From Thermoproteota archaeon (GTDB taxonomy: Archaea > Thermoproteota > Thermoprotei_A > Sulfolobales > Ignisphaeraceae): a stretch of 34,624 nt of DNA. Positions 7,073 through 15,746 of this stretch are shown here, one piece after another. Below the pieces are notes generated by a model. It saw only the letters and a list, made by a program, of their open reading frames with translations. It was not told the DNA's origin and searched no databases. Within the stretch, counting starts at the first letter, position 1, and each line of letters begins with the position of its first letter. The stretch spans positions 1 to 34,624 of the forward strand of contig JAADCV010000010.1 of NCBI GenBank assembly GCA_013154235.1. Reading direction: 5' to 3'. The position numbers were made by a program, and so were the translations under genes.

Positions 7073-7386
7073 AGGAGGATAGCATAGCACCCTGTATTTA
7101 CGAGAACACTTGCGAGTCATACTGTTACAACCTACATAAGTAAAGCAAAGCAGAGATAAGCATTCATCTAGCAATGTCAAATCGTTATACACCGATAGAT
7201 TAATATCTAAGCAATTTGCGTTACGTATGTAACGAAAGTGTTTCATTCAGAGTCATAACCTTGGCTCCGGCACATGAAGGTTGGATTGAAGGCTCATCTC
7301 GTACGACTATATTGCATTACGAAAAAGAATATAGAAAAGTTTATTACTGAATAAAGTTAAGGCGTCCTTGAAGGTGGGTGTTGTAT
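7073..7386 (+). promoter_or_regulatory. AT-rich intergenic region with inverted repeats and promoter of the dpp binding-protein gene
   Basis: About 310 bp without a credible gene, much more AT-rich than its surroundings. It holds an inverted repeat CGTTAC-GTAT-GTAACG at 7219-7234 and a second, AACCTT/AAGGTT, at 7257-7262 and 7277-7282. A possible TATA is TTAATATC near 7200. The best promoter is the A-rich run leading into AGTTTATTA (7339-7347), which puts the start site near 7370, just before AAGGTG and the ATG at 7387. An internal promoter would let the binding protein be made in excess over the ATPases. Confidence 0.5.
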
Positions 7387-9552
7387 ATGACACTAAGGTA
7401 CCTGATACCCACATTACTAATAGCTGTGGTCGTTCTAAGCACAATCGCCGTGGGCCTAATAGGTGCAGGCACCACTGTGCACGCCAAGGTGATAGTTCTC
7501 AAGACCCACAGCTGGTGGAGCCCGCCGCCAGCAGGTAGCTTTAACCCAGCCTCGCCACACTTCATAAACATAGTCGGTCTAGTGTTCGAGAAGCTCGCGC
7601 AGTGGATTAAGGTGCCTAACACCTTCGTGCCTATACTGGCTGTGGGTTGGAAGTACGTTCCAGAGAAGCACTGGTTCGTGGTGTACCTAAGGAAGAACGT
7701 GTACTGGCACGACAACTATCCATTCACCTGCAAGGACGTGTGGACAACCTTCATGATCTACAAGGCTATGGGCAAGCCCGTGTGGAACTACATTAGCGAC
7801 GTTAAGTGCCTAAACAACTACACCGTCGTGTTCGTAGTCAAGAAGTGGGGCTACCTAGTACCCTGGTACATACTGTGGCAGAACGGAGAGATAACGTTCC
7901 CGTACCACATCTACGGCAAGTGGGCTGAAGAGATAGCTAAGGCCACGAGCAAGAGCCAGATGCAGAGCATCCTAAAGAGCTTGCTCGAGTACCAGCCAAA
8001 GACCTTGATAGGCACCGGACCCTTCAAGCTAGAGACCATAACCAGCAACGAGGTTGTTCTAGTGAAGTTCGACAAGTACTGGAACGCGAAGAACGTGTAC
8101 ATCGATGAGATCATAATGCCCAAGATAACGAGCAACCAGATAGGGTGGCAGTACTACAGGACGGGAGGCCTAGACTTCGACATATTCATGATGCCTCCCA
8201 GCCTATACAACTGGGTGCAGCACAGCAGCTTCGCTAGAGTAGTCAAGATCTACGACCTGAGCGGCTGTGCGCTAGTATTCAACTTCAGGAACAAGTGGCT
8301 AGCCAACAGAGAGGTTAGGGTAGCTATCGCCCTAGCAATAAACAGGACCAAGGTTGCGCTAGCTGGAGGTGTCGGAATGTACGACCCCAGCCCCTACCCC
8401 ACGGATCTGATAGCTCTACAGATCAACCTATGGGTTAAGCCGCTCGTAGAGAACGGCGTGCTTAACCCGTACAAGTACAACCCACAGGAGGCTGCTAAGA
8501 TCCTAGAGAGCCTAGGGTTCAAGAAGGTTAACGGAGTGTGGTACACCCCCGATGGAAAGCCATTCAAGCTGACGCTGATAGCCCCTGGAGGATGGACTGA
8601 TTGGGTAGCTATGGCTACTGAGGTAGCGCAGCAGCTGAAGAACTTCGGTATACAGGTGGAGCTCAAGACTCCGCCAGCACCTGCTTACTGGAGCAGCGCG
8701 TGGTACCTAGGTGGTCACTACGACCTCGCGCTAGACTTCTACGGCGCCTGGATGGTGTATCCATACAAGGCCATGAAGAGGACTTGGATAGAGGTAAACG
8801 GAGTGTCTAGAAAGGTTGTGCAGGGCCCAGAGTTCCCGACAGTGGTCTACCTACCGTACTTCCACAAGAAGGTCAACGTTACCCAGCTAGTGCAGGAGCT
8901 AGCTAGCACGATGAACCCATCTCTACAGCACGAGATCGCTGAGGAGCTTGCCTACGCCGTCAACTACTACCTGCCAGAGCTAGCTCTAGCTGACAAGCAC
9001 CTGCTGATATACCTCAACATACAGCACTTCCTATGGCCCGACTGGAACATCAAGTACAACTACTACAACCTGTACCAGAACGCTGGCGGTGGCCACCTAG
9101 AGGCGCTAGCCCTAATGATAAAGCTAGGGTACGTGAGGCCCAACCCGAGCTACTGGGGCGTTAGCGTACCACCGCTACCAAAGATCTGTAGCCTACCTAG
9201 CCCCGCTGTAGCTGTAGTACCAACAACAACCACAGTCACCAAGACCACTGCTGTAACCGTAACAACCACAACCGCTGTAACCAAGACCACCACCGTCGCG
9301 GTAACCAAGACAGCTACGGTATCCGCGCCAAGCGGAGTAAAGGTTGTTACCGTAACGGTCACCAAGCCTGTTGTCGTAACCAAGACCACGGTATCGCCAG
9401 TAACCGTAACTAAGTACGTAGCGTCGCCAGCTAAGGTCTCGGTATCGATACCTAGCGGGCTACTCTACGGAATACTAGCTGTATCCATCATCGCCTTGAT
9501 AGGTGCCTGGGTAGCTGCGGGAGTAGCCATAAGCCTTAGGAAGAAGGCCTAG
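7387..9552 (+). CDS. dppA: Family 5 extracellular solute-binding protein (DppA/OppA type), C-terminally anchored
   Basis: Captures the substrate outside the cell for the Dpp/Opp importer. The first 35 residues form a signal peptide (LIPTLLIAVVVLSTIAVGLI). The body is SBP_bac_5 type, with FVVYLRKNVYWHDNYPFTCKDVW and GTGPFKLE typical of the family. After about residue 610 a Thr/Val/Lys-rich linker (repeats like TVTKTT) leads to a C-terminal membrane segment (about 695-715) and a RKKA tail. Signal peptide, Ser/Thr linker and C-terminal anchor is the known design of archaeal Opp-class binding proteins, many of which bind oligosaccharides. I chose ATG 7387, with AGGTG about ten bases upstream; the GTG at 7378 would add three residues. 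Its lowercase repeats in the linker are low complexity, not a CRISPR array. Confidence 0.9.
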   Translation: MTLRYLIPTLLIAVVVLSTIAVGLIGAGTTVHAKVIVLKTHSWWSPPPAGSFNPASPHFINIVGLVFEKLAQWIKVPNTFVPILAVGWKYVPEKHWFVVYLRKNVYWHDNYPFTCKDVWTTFMIYKAMGKPVWNYISDVKCLNNYTVVFVVKKWGYLVPWYILWQNGEITFPYHIYGKWAEEIAKATSKSQMQSILKSLLEYQPKTLIGTGPFKLETITSNEVVLVKFDKYWNAKNVYIDEIIMPKITSNQIGWQYYRTGGLDFDIFMMPPSLYNWVQHSSFARVVKIYDLSGCALVFNFRNKWLANREVRVAIALAINRTKVALAGGVGMYDPSPYPTDLIALQINLWVKPLVENGVLNPYKYNPQEAAKILESLGFKKVNGVWYTPDGKPFKLTLIAPGGWTDWVAMATEVAQQLKNFGIQVELKTPPAPAYWSSAWYLGGHYDLALDFYGAWMVYPYKAMKRTWIEVNGVSRKVVQGPEFPTVVYLPYFHKKVNVTQLVQELASTMNPSLQHEIAEELAYAVNYYLPELALADKHLLIYLNIQHFLWPDWNIKYNYYNLYQNAGGGHLEALALMIKLGYVRPNPSYWGVSVPPLPKICSLPSPAVAVVPTTTTVTKTTAVTVTTTTAVTKTTTVAVTKTATVSAPSGVKVVTVTVTKPVVVTKTTVSPVTVTKYVASPAKVSVSIPSGLLYGILAVSIIALIGAWVAAGVAISLRKKA

Positions 9553-9596
9553 CTCCCCGGAGCTAGGCGCCTTTCAACACAACAATTTTTCTTCCT
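9548..9596 (+). terminator. Hairpin plus T-run after dppA
   Basis: CCTAGCTCC (9548-9556) and GGAGCTAGG (9559-9567) form a 9-bp stem that includes the dppA stop codon, followed about 20 bases on by AATTTTTCTT. This fits a partial terminator or 3'-end stabiliser between dppA and the permeases, consistent with higher binding-protein expression. Confidence 0.5.
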
Positions 9597-9640
9597 AACC
9601 CACGTAATAGAGTAGGGCTAGCCTTGGGGTGTGCCTCTAG

Positions 9641-10654
9641 ATGCACTGGCTAGTTCGCCGAGCGCTCATCTCCTTCGCCACGATATTCGCTGCTATAACC
9701 ATAACGTTCTTCATAGCTGAGGCTGAGCCTATAGACCCCATAAGAGCTCTTGCTTCGCAGATGGTCTACCAGTACCATATTCCCTGGTCAGAGGCTTACT
9801 CCATAGCGAGGGCTGCAGCTCCATTCATACCCCGAGGAAACCCGGTGGAGCAGTACTTCCACTACATAATCAATTTCTTCCAGGGTAAGCTAGGGCTTTC
9901 GATAACCGTTGCTACGGGGGTGCCGGTAACGGAGATCCTCGCTAAGGCTATTCCGTGGACGGTTCTTGTTGTCGGTACCGCGCTACTCATCAGCTTCGGT
10001 GTTGGCGTGCTGATAGGTATGGCCATGGCCTACGTCCACGGCTCAAAGCTCGATAGCGCGCTGATAGTGGTGTTCTCTGTGCTTAGGTCAATACCTAACT
10101 ACATAATAGCTCTAGTGCTCTTGATATACCTAGCCTTCCAGCTAAGGATCTTTCCAACGGGAGGAACCTACGATCTAGCTGGGCTCGAGGCCCTGAAGCA
10201 CGGCAACATACTTGGGTACATAGCTGACGTTCTCTGGCACGCAACGCTACCCATCCTATCGTGGGTTATAACCAGCGTTGGCTGGTGGGCGCTCGTCATG
10301 AGGGGAAGCACAATCAGCGTCCTAGGCGAGGACTTCATCACCTACGCTAAGGCTAGGGGCTTGCCGAGCTCTAGGATAACAACTGTCTACATCGGTAAGA
10401 ACGCGCTGCTACCCATATTCACGCTTCTGATGATAAGCATAGGCTTCATGTTCGGAGGATCCGTAATAATAGAGAAGATCTTCAACTACCAGGGAATGGG
10501 GTGGTACCTATACCAGGCAGTTATGAACAAGGACATATTCCTGATGATGGGCGCCTTCGACGTGATAATCATAGCTGTCATCGTATCCCTCTTCATAGCT
10601 GACATCGCCTACGGCCTACTGGATCCGAGGGTTAGGAGGGGTGGTCCCGCATGA
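9641..10654 (+). CDS. dppB: ABC importer permease (DppB/OppB type)
   Basis: Membrane subunit of the Dpp/Opp importer. 337 residues with an N-terminal membrane helix (about 8-26), an extracytoplasmic domain of about 85 residues containing YFHYIINFFQGKLGLSI, then five more helices, the DppB topology. The cytoplasmic EAA-type loop reads FITYAKARGLPSSRITTVYIGKNALLPI near residue 230 and contacts the ATPases. The ATG at 9641 is clear. Its end overlaps dppC by four bases (ATGA at 10651), so the permeases are coupled. It follows dppA by 88 bp containing a hairpin and T-run. Confidence 0.93.
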   Translation: MHWLVRRALISFATIFAAITITFFIAEAEPIDPIRALASQMVYQYHIPWSEAYSIARAAAPFIPRGNPVEQYFHYIINFFQGKLGLSITVATGVPVTEILAKAIPWTVLVVGTALLISFGVGVLIGMAMAYVHGSKLDSALIVVFSVLRSIPNYIIALVLLIYLAFQLRIFPTGGTYDLAGLEALKHGNILGYIADVLWHATLPILSWVITSVGWWALVMRGSTISVLGEDFITYAKARGLPSSRITTVYIGKNALLPIFTLLMISIGFMFGGSVIIEKIFNYQGMGWYLYQAVMNKDIFLMMGAFDVIIIAVIVSLFIADIAYGLLDPRVRRGGPA

Positions 10655-11574
10655 GCGGAAGCGCTGTAGGCGCTAGAGGTGCGTACACGAGGGAGCAGCT
10701 GAAGTGGTTCGTCCACGAGTGGATAATCGTCCCCCTCAAGATAATCGTGCGAAACAAGAAGGCTCTCTTCGGATTCATCCTCCTCATAGGCTACCTCCTC
10801 ATGGCTACCGTTGGCCCGCTCGTTGTTCCCAAGCCGGAGAACTTCCAGTGCCCAATGGAGCTAAAGCCCACGCTGCTGAAGTGGCCTCCCTCGCTAGCTC
10901 ACCCTCTCGGATGCGACTACTACGGCGCTGACATATGGGCTAAGATCGTCTACGGATCGAGGACCGTGCTCGAAATAGCGTTCATAGCGGGCTTCATAAC
11001 GACTATCATCGGCATAACGGTTGGCATGGTGGCGGGCTTCAAGGGAGGCAAGGTAGATGTCGCGCTCATGTCTATAACAGACGTGCTGATGACTATACCG
11101 GGGCTACCCCTACTGATAGTCCTAGCCGCCATACTGAGAAGCTACGCAAACAACCCATTCGTGGTCGGAGCTATACTAAGCGTGAATGCGTGGACCGGGT
11201 TAGCTAGGAGCGTTAGGAGCCAGGTTCTCACCCTTAAGAACAGGGAGTTCGTCGAGGCTGCCAAGGCTCTGGGAATGACCACGGGACACATAGTGTTTCG
11301 AGAGATCATGCCGAACCTAGCGAGCTTCATCGCGGTGAACTTCATATTCTCGACGATCGGAGCTGTCTACTCCTGTATCGCCCTCTACTTCCTAGCGATA
11401 CTCCCGTTCACTGCGAACAACTGGGGGCTCATGCTGTACATGGCTTGGAACAACGCTGACTACAACACCGTGATAGCTGTAGTCCTCGCAGTTATAGGTC
11501 TCCAGCTCGGCCTGTTCATGTTCTCGTACGCGGTAGACGAGATGTTCAACCCGAGGCTTAGGACAGAGGTGTAA
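10651..11574 (+). CDS. dppC: ABC importer permease (DppC/OppC type)
   Basis: Second membrane subunit of the importer, 307 residues. It has an N-terminal cytoplasmic stretch, a first helix near residues 38-55, a loop with HPLGCDYYGADIWAKIVYGSR (the family's HxLGTDxxGRD pattern), and further helices. The EAA loop is FVEAAKALGMTTGHIVFREIMPN near residue 200. Length and motif order are normal. It is the last gene of the dpp cluster: an AT-rich stretch with T-runs (11588-11596) follows, and the next gene has its own promoter. Confidence 0.93.
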   Translation: MSGSAVGARGAYTREQLKWFVHEWIIVPLKIIVRNKKALFGFILLIGYLLMATVGPLVVPKPENFQCPMELKPTLLKWPPSLAHPLGCDYYGADIWAKIVYGSRTVLEIAFIAGFITTIIGITVGMVAGFKGGKVDVALMSITDVLMTIPGLPLLIVLAAILRSYANNPFVVGAILSVNAWTGLARSVRSQVLTLKNREFVEAAKALGMTTGHIVFREIMPNLASFIAVNFIFSTIGAVYSCIALYFLAILPFTANNWGLMLYMAWNNADYNTVIAVVLAVIGLQLGLFMFSYAVDEMFNPRLRTEV

Positions 11575-11632
11575 AGCGAAAGCCATTTTATTTTTACATA
11601 ACTGAGCTAACTAAGGTTAAGCGGAGCACCGA

Positions 11633-11663
11633 GCTTATAAGCCGGGCTATGCATAGCTTAAGC
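11633..11663 (+). promoter_or_regulatory. Promoter of the nucleoside importer with three adjoining palindromes
   Basis: GCTTATAAGC (11633-11642) is a perfect palindrome containing the likely TATA box. Four bases on lies GCTATGCATAGC (11646-11657), a perfect 12-bp palindrome, which shares GC with GCTTAAGC (11656-11663). The start site predicted from the TATA box is near 11662, so the palindromes cover the core promoter. This is where an archaeal repressor would bind; the regulator is unknown. Confidence 0.5.
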
Positions 11664-11676
11664 AAGGGGTATTGGG

Positions 11677-13131
11677 ATGGTCTCGCGCGAGGCCTCGGTG
11701 TCCGTAGCAGCGATAGTCATAGCCATAATCGCTATAGGCATAGCCGCAGCAGCCATAAGCTACACGCAGCACCGCGTAAGCACCGTAACTATATCCAAGA
11801 TAGTGACCGAGATAGTCGCAGCTAAGGCAGCCACCAAGACCGTTACCACCACCGTAACATCCACAGCCACCATGACAACGACCAAGACCGTGACCGCAAC
11901 ACCGTCCCCAACCACAGCGAAGATGAGTACTACGACTGCTCCCCACCACAAGAAGATCAGAGTGCTAGTCCTCTTCGACGTTGGTGGCAGAGGAGACCTC
12001 AGCTTCAACGACATGGCTTGGCTAGGAGCTGAGAGAGCCGCTAAGGACTTCAACATAACCGTGCAGTTCAACAAGCCTCCCTCGGTATCAGCGATGGTGC
12101 CATTCCTAGAGCAGTACGCTAAGAGCCACAAGTACGACCTGATAGTTCTGATAGGATTCCTATGGACAACCCCGCTGAACCAGACCGCTAGCAAGTTCCC
12201 GTATCAGAAGTTCGCGCTTATAGACTCGACAACCGGTGTCTTCAGACCTAACGAGGTTGATCTGCTGTTCAAGGAGCAGCAGACTGGTGCTCTTGTAGGA
12301 TTCCTAGCTGCCGAGCTAGCGCACGAGATAATGATTAAGGAGAACAAGAGCGGGCCGATAATCATAGGCACGGTCATGGGCATGGACATACCCCCGCTAT
12401 GGAGGTTCCACATAGGCTACCTATGGGGAGCCAAGCTCTACCAGGAGCTCACCGGAATACCGGTCAAGGTGCTATGGGTCTACACTGGCACATTCAAAGA
12501 TCCCAAGGCTGGCTACACCGCTGCATGGAAGATGCTTCAGCAGGGTGCCCTAGTGCTGTACCAGCTAGCTGGAGCTACTGGAATAGGCGTTCTCAACGCT
12601 GTTGTCGACTGGAACAAGAAGGGCTATGGCAAGGCCTTTGCAATAGGTGAGGACGCTAGCCAGGAGTGGTACGCACCTTGGTACATACCGCTGAGCGGCG
12701 CTAAGAGAGTTGACGTAGCTGTCTACGACGCTATAAAGATGGTTGTTACGGGCCACTGGAAGCCCGGCATCTACAGGCTTGGACTAAAGGAGGGTGCTGT
12801 AGGTATATGGAACCTGCAGGGAGTGAAGTGGTTTGCTGAGCTAGCTTACCAGTACCACAAGCTACCGGATCACCTAACTCCGGACGAGGTTGTCCAGATA
12901 GTGAAGAAGATTAGGGAGGAGTACATCTCCCAGTGGGCATGGTGTGTAGTGCACAACCTCGAGAAGGCTATCATAAACGGCCAGATACAGTTCATCAATC
13001 CGAAGGATCACAAGCAGTACGAGCAGATAATCAAGGAGCTGGAGGAGGGCAACCTAACAGCTGCCCTCAAGATATTCAAGCTAAGCAGCTTCAAGCAGCT
13101 AGAGGAGGGCTGTCCACCTTTCTCTAAGTAG
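11677..13131 (+). CDS. BMP/PnrA-family substrate-binding protein, N-terminally anchored (nucleoside importer)
   Basis: Binding protein of a BMP/Nup-type importer, whose known members bind nucleosides. A hydrophobic segment (about residues 8-28) lies close to the N-terminus, followed by a Thr-rich linker (about 35-85) and then the BMP domain, beginning KIRVLVLFDVGGRGDLSFND. Family landmarks include DLIVLIGF, KFALIDST, EQQTGALVGFLAAELAH, IGTVMGMDIP and QGALVLYQLAGATGIGVLNAV. There is no C-terminal anchor, so the protein is held by its N-terminal helix, the reverse of the dpp binding protein. The 484 residues exceed the usual 330-360 because of the linker and a longer C-terminus. It is the first gene of the importer cluster. 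The exact substrate is inferred. Confidence 0.88.
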   Translation: MVSREASVSVAAIVIAIIAIGIAAAAISYTQHRVSTVTISKIVTEIVAAKAATKTVTTTVTSTATMTTTKTVTATPSPTTAKMSTTTAPHHKKIRVLVLFDVGGRGDLSFNDMAWLGAERAAKDFNITVQFNKPPSVSAMVPFLEQYAKSHKYDLIVLIGFLWTTPLNQTASKFPYQKFALIDSTTGVFRPNEVDLLFKEQQTGALVGFLAAELAHEIMIKENKSGPIIIGTVMGMDIPPLWRFHIGYLWGAKLYQELTGIPVKVLWVYTGTFKDPKAGYTAAWKMLQQGALVLYQLAGATGIGVLNAVVDWNKKGYGKAFAIGEDASQEWYAPWYIPLSGAKRVDVAVYDAIKMVVTGHWKPGIYRLGLKEGAVGIWNLQGVKWFAELAYQYHKLPDHLTPDEVVQIVKKIREEYISQWAWCVVHNLEKAIINGQIQFINPKDHKQYEQIIKELEEGNLTAALKIFKLSSFKQLEEGCPPFSK

Positions 13132-13142
13132 AGGGCCTAGCT

Positions 13143-13186
13143 GCGGGATATAGGGATAGACACTATGTACCTTTTTTATATCCCGC
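13143..13186 (+). promoter_or_regulatory. 10-bp inverted repeat around the promoter of the importer ATPase gene
   Basis: GCGGGATATA (13143-13152) and TATATCCCGC (13177-13186) are perfect inverted copies 24 bp apart. The right arm overlaps a TATA-like TTTTTTATATCCC; a start site near 13205 would leave a 12-nt leader before the ATG at 13217. It could be an operator, or a large hairpin with T6 in its loop that ends the binding-protein transcript. Confidence 0.5.
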
Positions 13187-13216
13187 TTCCTCAACAAGCC
13201 CCGAGGAACATAGGCC

Positions 13217-14722
13217 ATGACAAGGCCTGCCATCGTTGTTAGGGACGTTTGGAAAGTTTATCCTGATGGAACTGTCGCCCTCCGCGGTGTGTCCCTAGAG
13301 ATAGATGAGGGCGAGATCCACGGTGTTCTCGGCGAGAACGGGGCTGGCAAGACCACGCTGATGAGGATAATATACGGTGAGATAAAGCCCACGCGCGGCG
13401 AGATCGAGGTCTTCGGCAAGAAGGTGAGGTTCAGGGGACCCTGGGATGCTATGAGGATGGGCATAGCGATGGTCTACCAGCGGTTCACGCTAGTGCCTAC
13501 GATGAGCGTTCTGGAGAACCTCTTTCTAGCTCTATCCAGCGTTGAGCGGGGGGCTAGGATAAGCGATGCTCGGAGTCTCGCTGAGGAGACTATGGAGAGG
13601 ACGGGGCTTAGGGTACCGCTGGACGCTAGGGTCGAGGAGCTTCCCGTAGGGCTTCAGCAGAGGGTTGAGATCCTCAAGGCTCTCATGAGGAGAGCTAGGG
13701 TTCTGATCCTGGACGAGCCTACCTCTGTCCTAAGCCCGCTCGAGGTCGAGGCTCTTTTCTCGACGCTGCGCAAGCTCAAGGAGATGGGCATAACGATCGT
13801 GTTCATAACGCACAAGCTTAAGGAGGTTAAGGAAGTTACCGATAGGGTCACGGTTCTTAGGAGGGGGCGCGTGGTTGGATCCGCTGTAACCAGCGAGGTT
13901 AGCGAGGTTGATCTAGCTAGGATGATGGTTGGTAGAGAGGTTCTGATGAAGGTTAGGAGAGCTGAGAGCCGTGAGCACGCTAAGCCGATACTGGTTGTCA
14001 AGGATCTCTGGGTTCGCGACGACAGAGGGCTTCCGGCAGTAAAGGGTGTCTCGCTAGAGGTTAGAGAGGGCGAGGTTCTTGGAATAGCGGGAGTGCAGGG
14101 GAATGGACAGCGAGAACTTGTCGAGGCTATAGCTGGGGTGAGACCCGTTGAGAAGGGTCGTATAGAGATCAATGGAATTGATGTGACTAGCGCTAGCACC
14201 GAGGAGCGGTACAGGCTTGGGCTAGCCTACGTGCCTGAGTCCCGAGATATCGGGCTCGTGCTAGACATGAGCGTTGCTGAGAATAGCGTGCTGACGAGAG
14301 TAAGGGAGGTTTCTAGAGCTGGACTCCTATCGATGAGGAGGATTCTCGAGATCGCGAGCGAGGTTGTACGAACATTCGCCGTCGTAACCCCATCGCTATC
14401 CACCAGCGTTAGGTACCTAAGCGGTGGGAACCAGCAGAAGCTGATGGTTGGCCGAGAGCTTGCTAAGAGACCTAGGGTTCTCGTCGTTTCCGAGCCTACA
14501 CACGGACTAGATGTAGCTGCGACGGAGTTTGTTAGGAGGACCATAGTCTCCTTCGCTGAGGGTGGGGGAGCCGTGCTCCTAGTATCTTCAGACTTAGAGG
14601 AGGTTATGCAGTTGAGCAGCCGCGTCGCGATCATGAGCGGTGGAAGGATCCTAGCGATCAAGAAGCCCAGCGAGTACAGCCTTGAAGAGCTAGGGCTCCT
14701 CATGGGTGGAGCCGTTGCCTAG
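13217..14722 (+). CDS. Nucleoside ABC importer ATP-binding protein with two nucleotide-binding domains (NupO/YufO type)
   Basis: Drives the BMP-linked importer. Two ATPase halves are fused in 501 residues. The first has Walker A GENGAGKTT (about residue 37), signature-region LPVGLQQRVEILKAL (about 142), Walker B VLILDEPTSVLSP and FITHK. The second (from about 255) has a degenerate Walker A, GVQGNGQRE, where the lysine is replaced, then LSGGNQQKLMVGREL (about 395) and VVSEPTHGLDVAA. A degenerate second site is usual in this family, as in the RbsA-type sugar ATPases. The ATG at 13217 is preceded by its own promoter-like region. The 3' end overlaps the first permease by 17 bp. Confidence 0.93.
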   Translation: MTRPAIVVRDVWKVYPDGTVALRGVSLEIDEGEIHGVLGENGAGKTTLMRIIYGEIKPTRGEIEVFGKKVRFRGPWDAMRMGIAMVYQRFTLVPTMSVLENLFLALSSVERGARISDARSLAEETMERTGLRVPLDARVEELPVGLQQRVEILKALMRRARVLILDEPTSVLSPLEVEALFSTLRKLKEMGITIVFITHKLKEVKEVTDRVTVLRRGRVVGSAVTSEVSEVDLARMMVGREVLMKVRRAESREHAKPILVVKDLWVRDDRGLPAVKGVSLEVREGEVLGIAGVQGNGQRELVEAIAGVRPVEKGRIEINGIDVTSASTEERYRLGLAYVPESRDIGLVLDMSVAENSVLTRVREVSRAGLLSMRRILEIASEVVRTFAVVTPSLSTSVRYLSGGNQQKLMVGRELAKRPRVLVVSEPTHGLDVAATEFVRRTIVSFAEGGGAVLLVSSDLEEVMQLSSRVAIMSGGRILAIKKPSEYSLEELGLLMGGAVA

Positions 14723-15746
14723 AGTCGAGAAGCTCCTCCCCCTACTCGAGGTAGGGGCCTCGATAGGGGTTGGGATAGGTGTAGCTGCGCTAGTTCTCTT
14801 CGCCTTCGGCTACAACCCTGGGGAGTGCCTAGCAGCGATATTCGATCCGCACTACCTTGTCAGCAACGCTGGCTTCATACTCTCGAACGCAGCCCCCTTG
14901 ATATGCACAGCAATAGCCTTTGCTATCCCCGCCCTAGCGGGCCTCTTCAACATCGGTAGCGAGGGCCAGATGTATCTCGGAGCCATAACGTCCCTAGTGG
15001 TCTCCTACCTAACTGGAAACCCGTTTCTCGGGATCGCTAGCGGCATGATTGCTGGAGCTGGGCTGGCTTCGCTCATAGCGTTCCTAAGGCTATGGCTCAA
15101 CATAAACGAGGTAGTGACGTCGATAATGCTCAACTGGACCCTATACTTCGTCGTTCTATACATAGTGACCCAGGTCATACCGAGCCCCCAAGCTGGGTAT
15201 AGATCCGTGAGCATACCTCCCTCAGCCAGGATAGGAAGTATCTATGGTGTCCCCGGGGTTCTTCTTATCGCTGTGGGCGCCGCTATAGTGGCTAACTACA
15301 TAGTTTTCAGAACACGCCTAGGCTACACAATTAGGGTTAGCGGCTTCTCCCCAAAGACAGCTACCTACGCTGGCATGAATCCCCGCACAGCGTCGCTGTA
15401 CTCCATGCTTCTCGCTGGCGCATTCGCTGGCTTAGGAGGAGCTCTCATAGTTCAAGGAATTGTCTACTACATAACCGATACGATGTCGAGCCTGTACGGC
15501 GTTGGGTTCACGGGGATAGGCGTAGCCCTCCTAGCTAGGAACATGCCCATAGCGATACCCCTATCAGCTTTCTTCATATCGTGGGTTAGCCTAGGCAGCA
15601 CGAGGCTCGAGCTGCTCTTCGGAGCCCCCTCGGAGCTATCCCAGGTTGTTACTGGAGCTATCCTCATCGCCCTAGCGGCCCCCTACGCATTCAGGTTGAT
15701 TGTTCACTACATAAGGAGCTGGAGGCTGGTGAAAGCCCATGGCTAG
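14706..15746 (+). CDS. Nucleoside ABC importer permease 1 (NupP/YufP type)
   Basis: Membrane subunit of the importer, in the BPD_transp_2 family. 346 residues, strongly hydrophobic with about nine to ten helices. Typical motifs are PLICTAIAFAIPALAGLFNIGSEGQ (seen across residues 60-85), INEVVTSIMLNW near 137 and YAGMNPRTASLYSMLLAGAFAGLGGA near 220. The start is GTG at 14706, inside the ATPase gene, giving a short charged N-terminus before the first helix. It overlaps the second permease by eight bases. Substrate assignment rests on the neighbouring BMP protein. Confidence 0.9.
   Translation: MEPLPRVEKLLPLLEVGASIGVGIGVAALVLFAFGYNPGECLAAIFDPHYLVSNAGFILSNAAPLICTAIAFAIPALAGLFNIGSEGQMYLGAITSLVVSYLTGNPFLGIASGMIAGAGLASLIAFLRLWLNINEVVTSIMLNWTLYFVVLYIVTQVIPSPQAGYRSVSIPPSARIGSIYGVPGVLLIAVGAAIVANYIVFRTRLGYTIRVSGFSPKTATYAGMNPRTASLYSMLLAGAFAGLGGALIVQGIVYYITDTMSSLYGVGFTGIGVALLARNMPIAIPLSAFFISWVSLGSTRLELLFGAPSELSQVVTGAILIALAAPYAFRLIVHYIRSWRLVKAHG

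Noticed and set aside
7378-7386. GTG at 7378 or TTG at 7381 as dppA start
   Set aside because: The ATG at 7387 has better Shine-Dalgarno spacing and opens directly into the signal peptide.
9215-9420. Repeated ACCAAGACCAC-like units resembling a short repeat array
   Set aside because: They are codons of the Thr/Val/Lys-rich linker of the binding protein; spacing is irregular and in frame, with no spacers.
10420-10550. CTGATGA strings in dppB resembling C boxes
   Set aside because: No D boxes at the right spacing and the bases encode conserved membrane helices.
11647-11949. Minus-strand frame with a Gly/Cys/Tyr-rich product
   Set aside because: It is the shadow of the Thr-rich linker of the BMP protein on the opposite strand and has no RBS or promoter.
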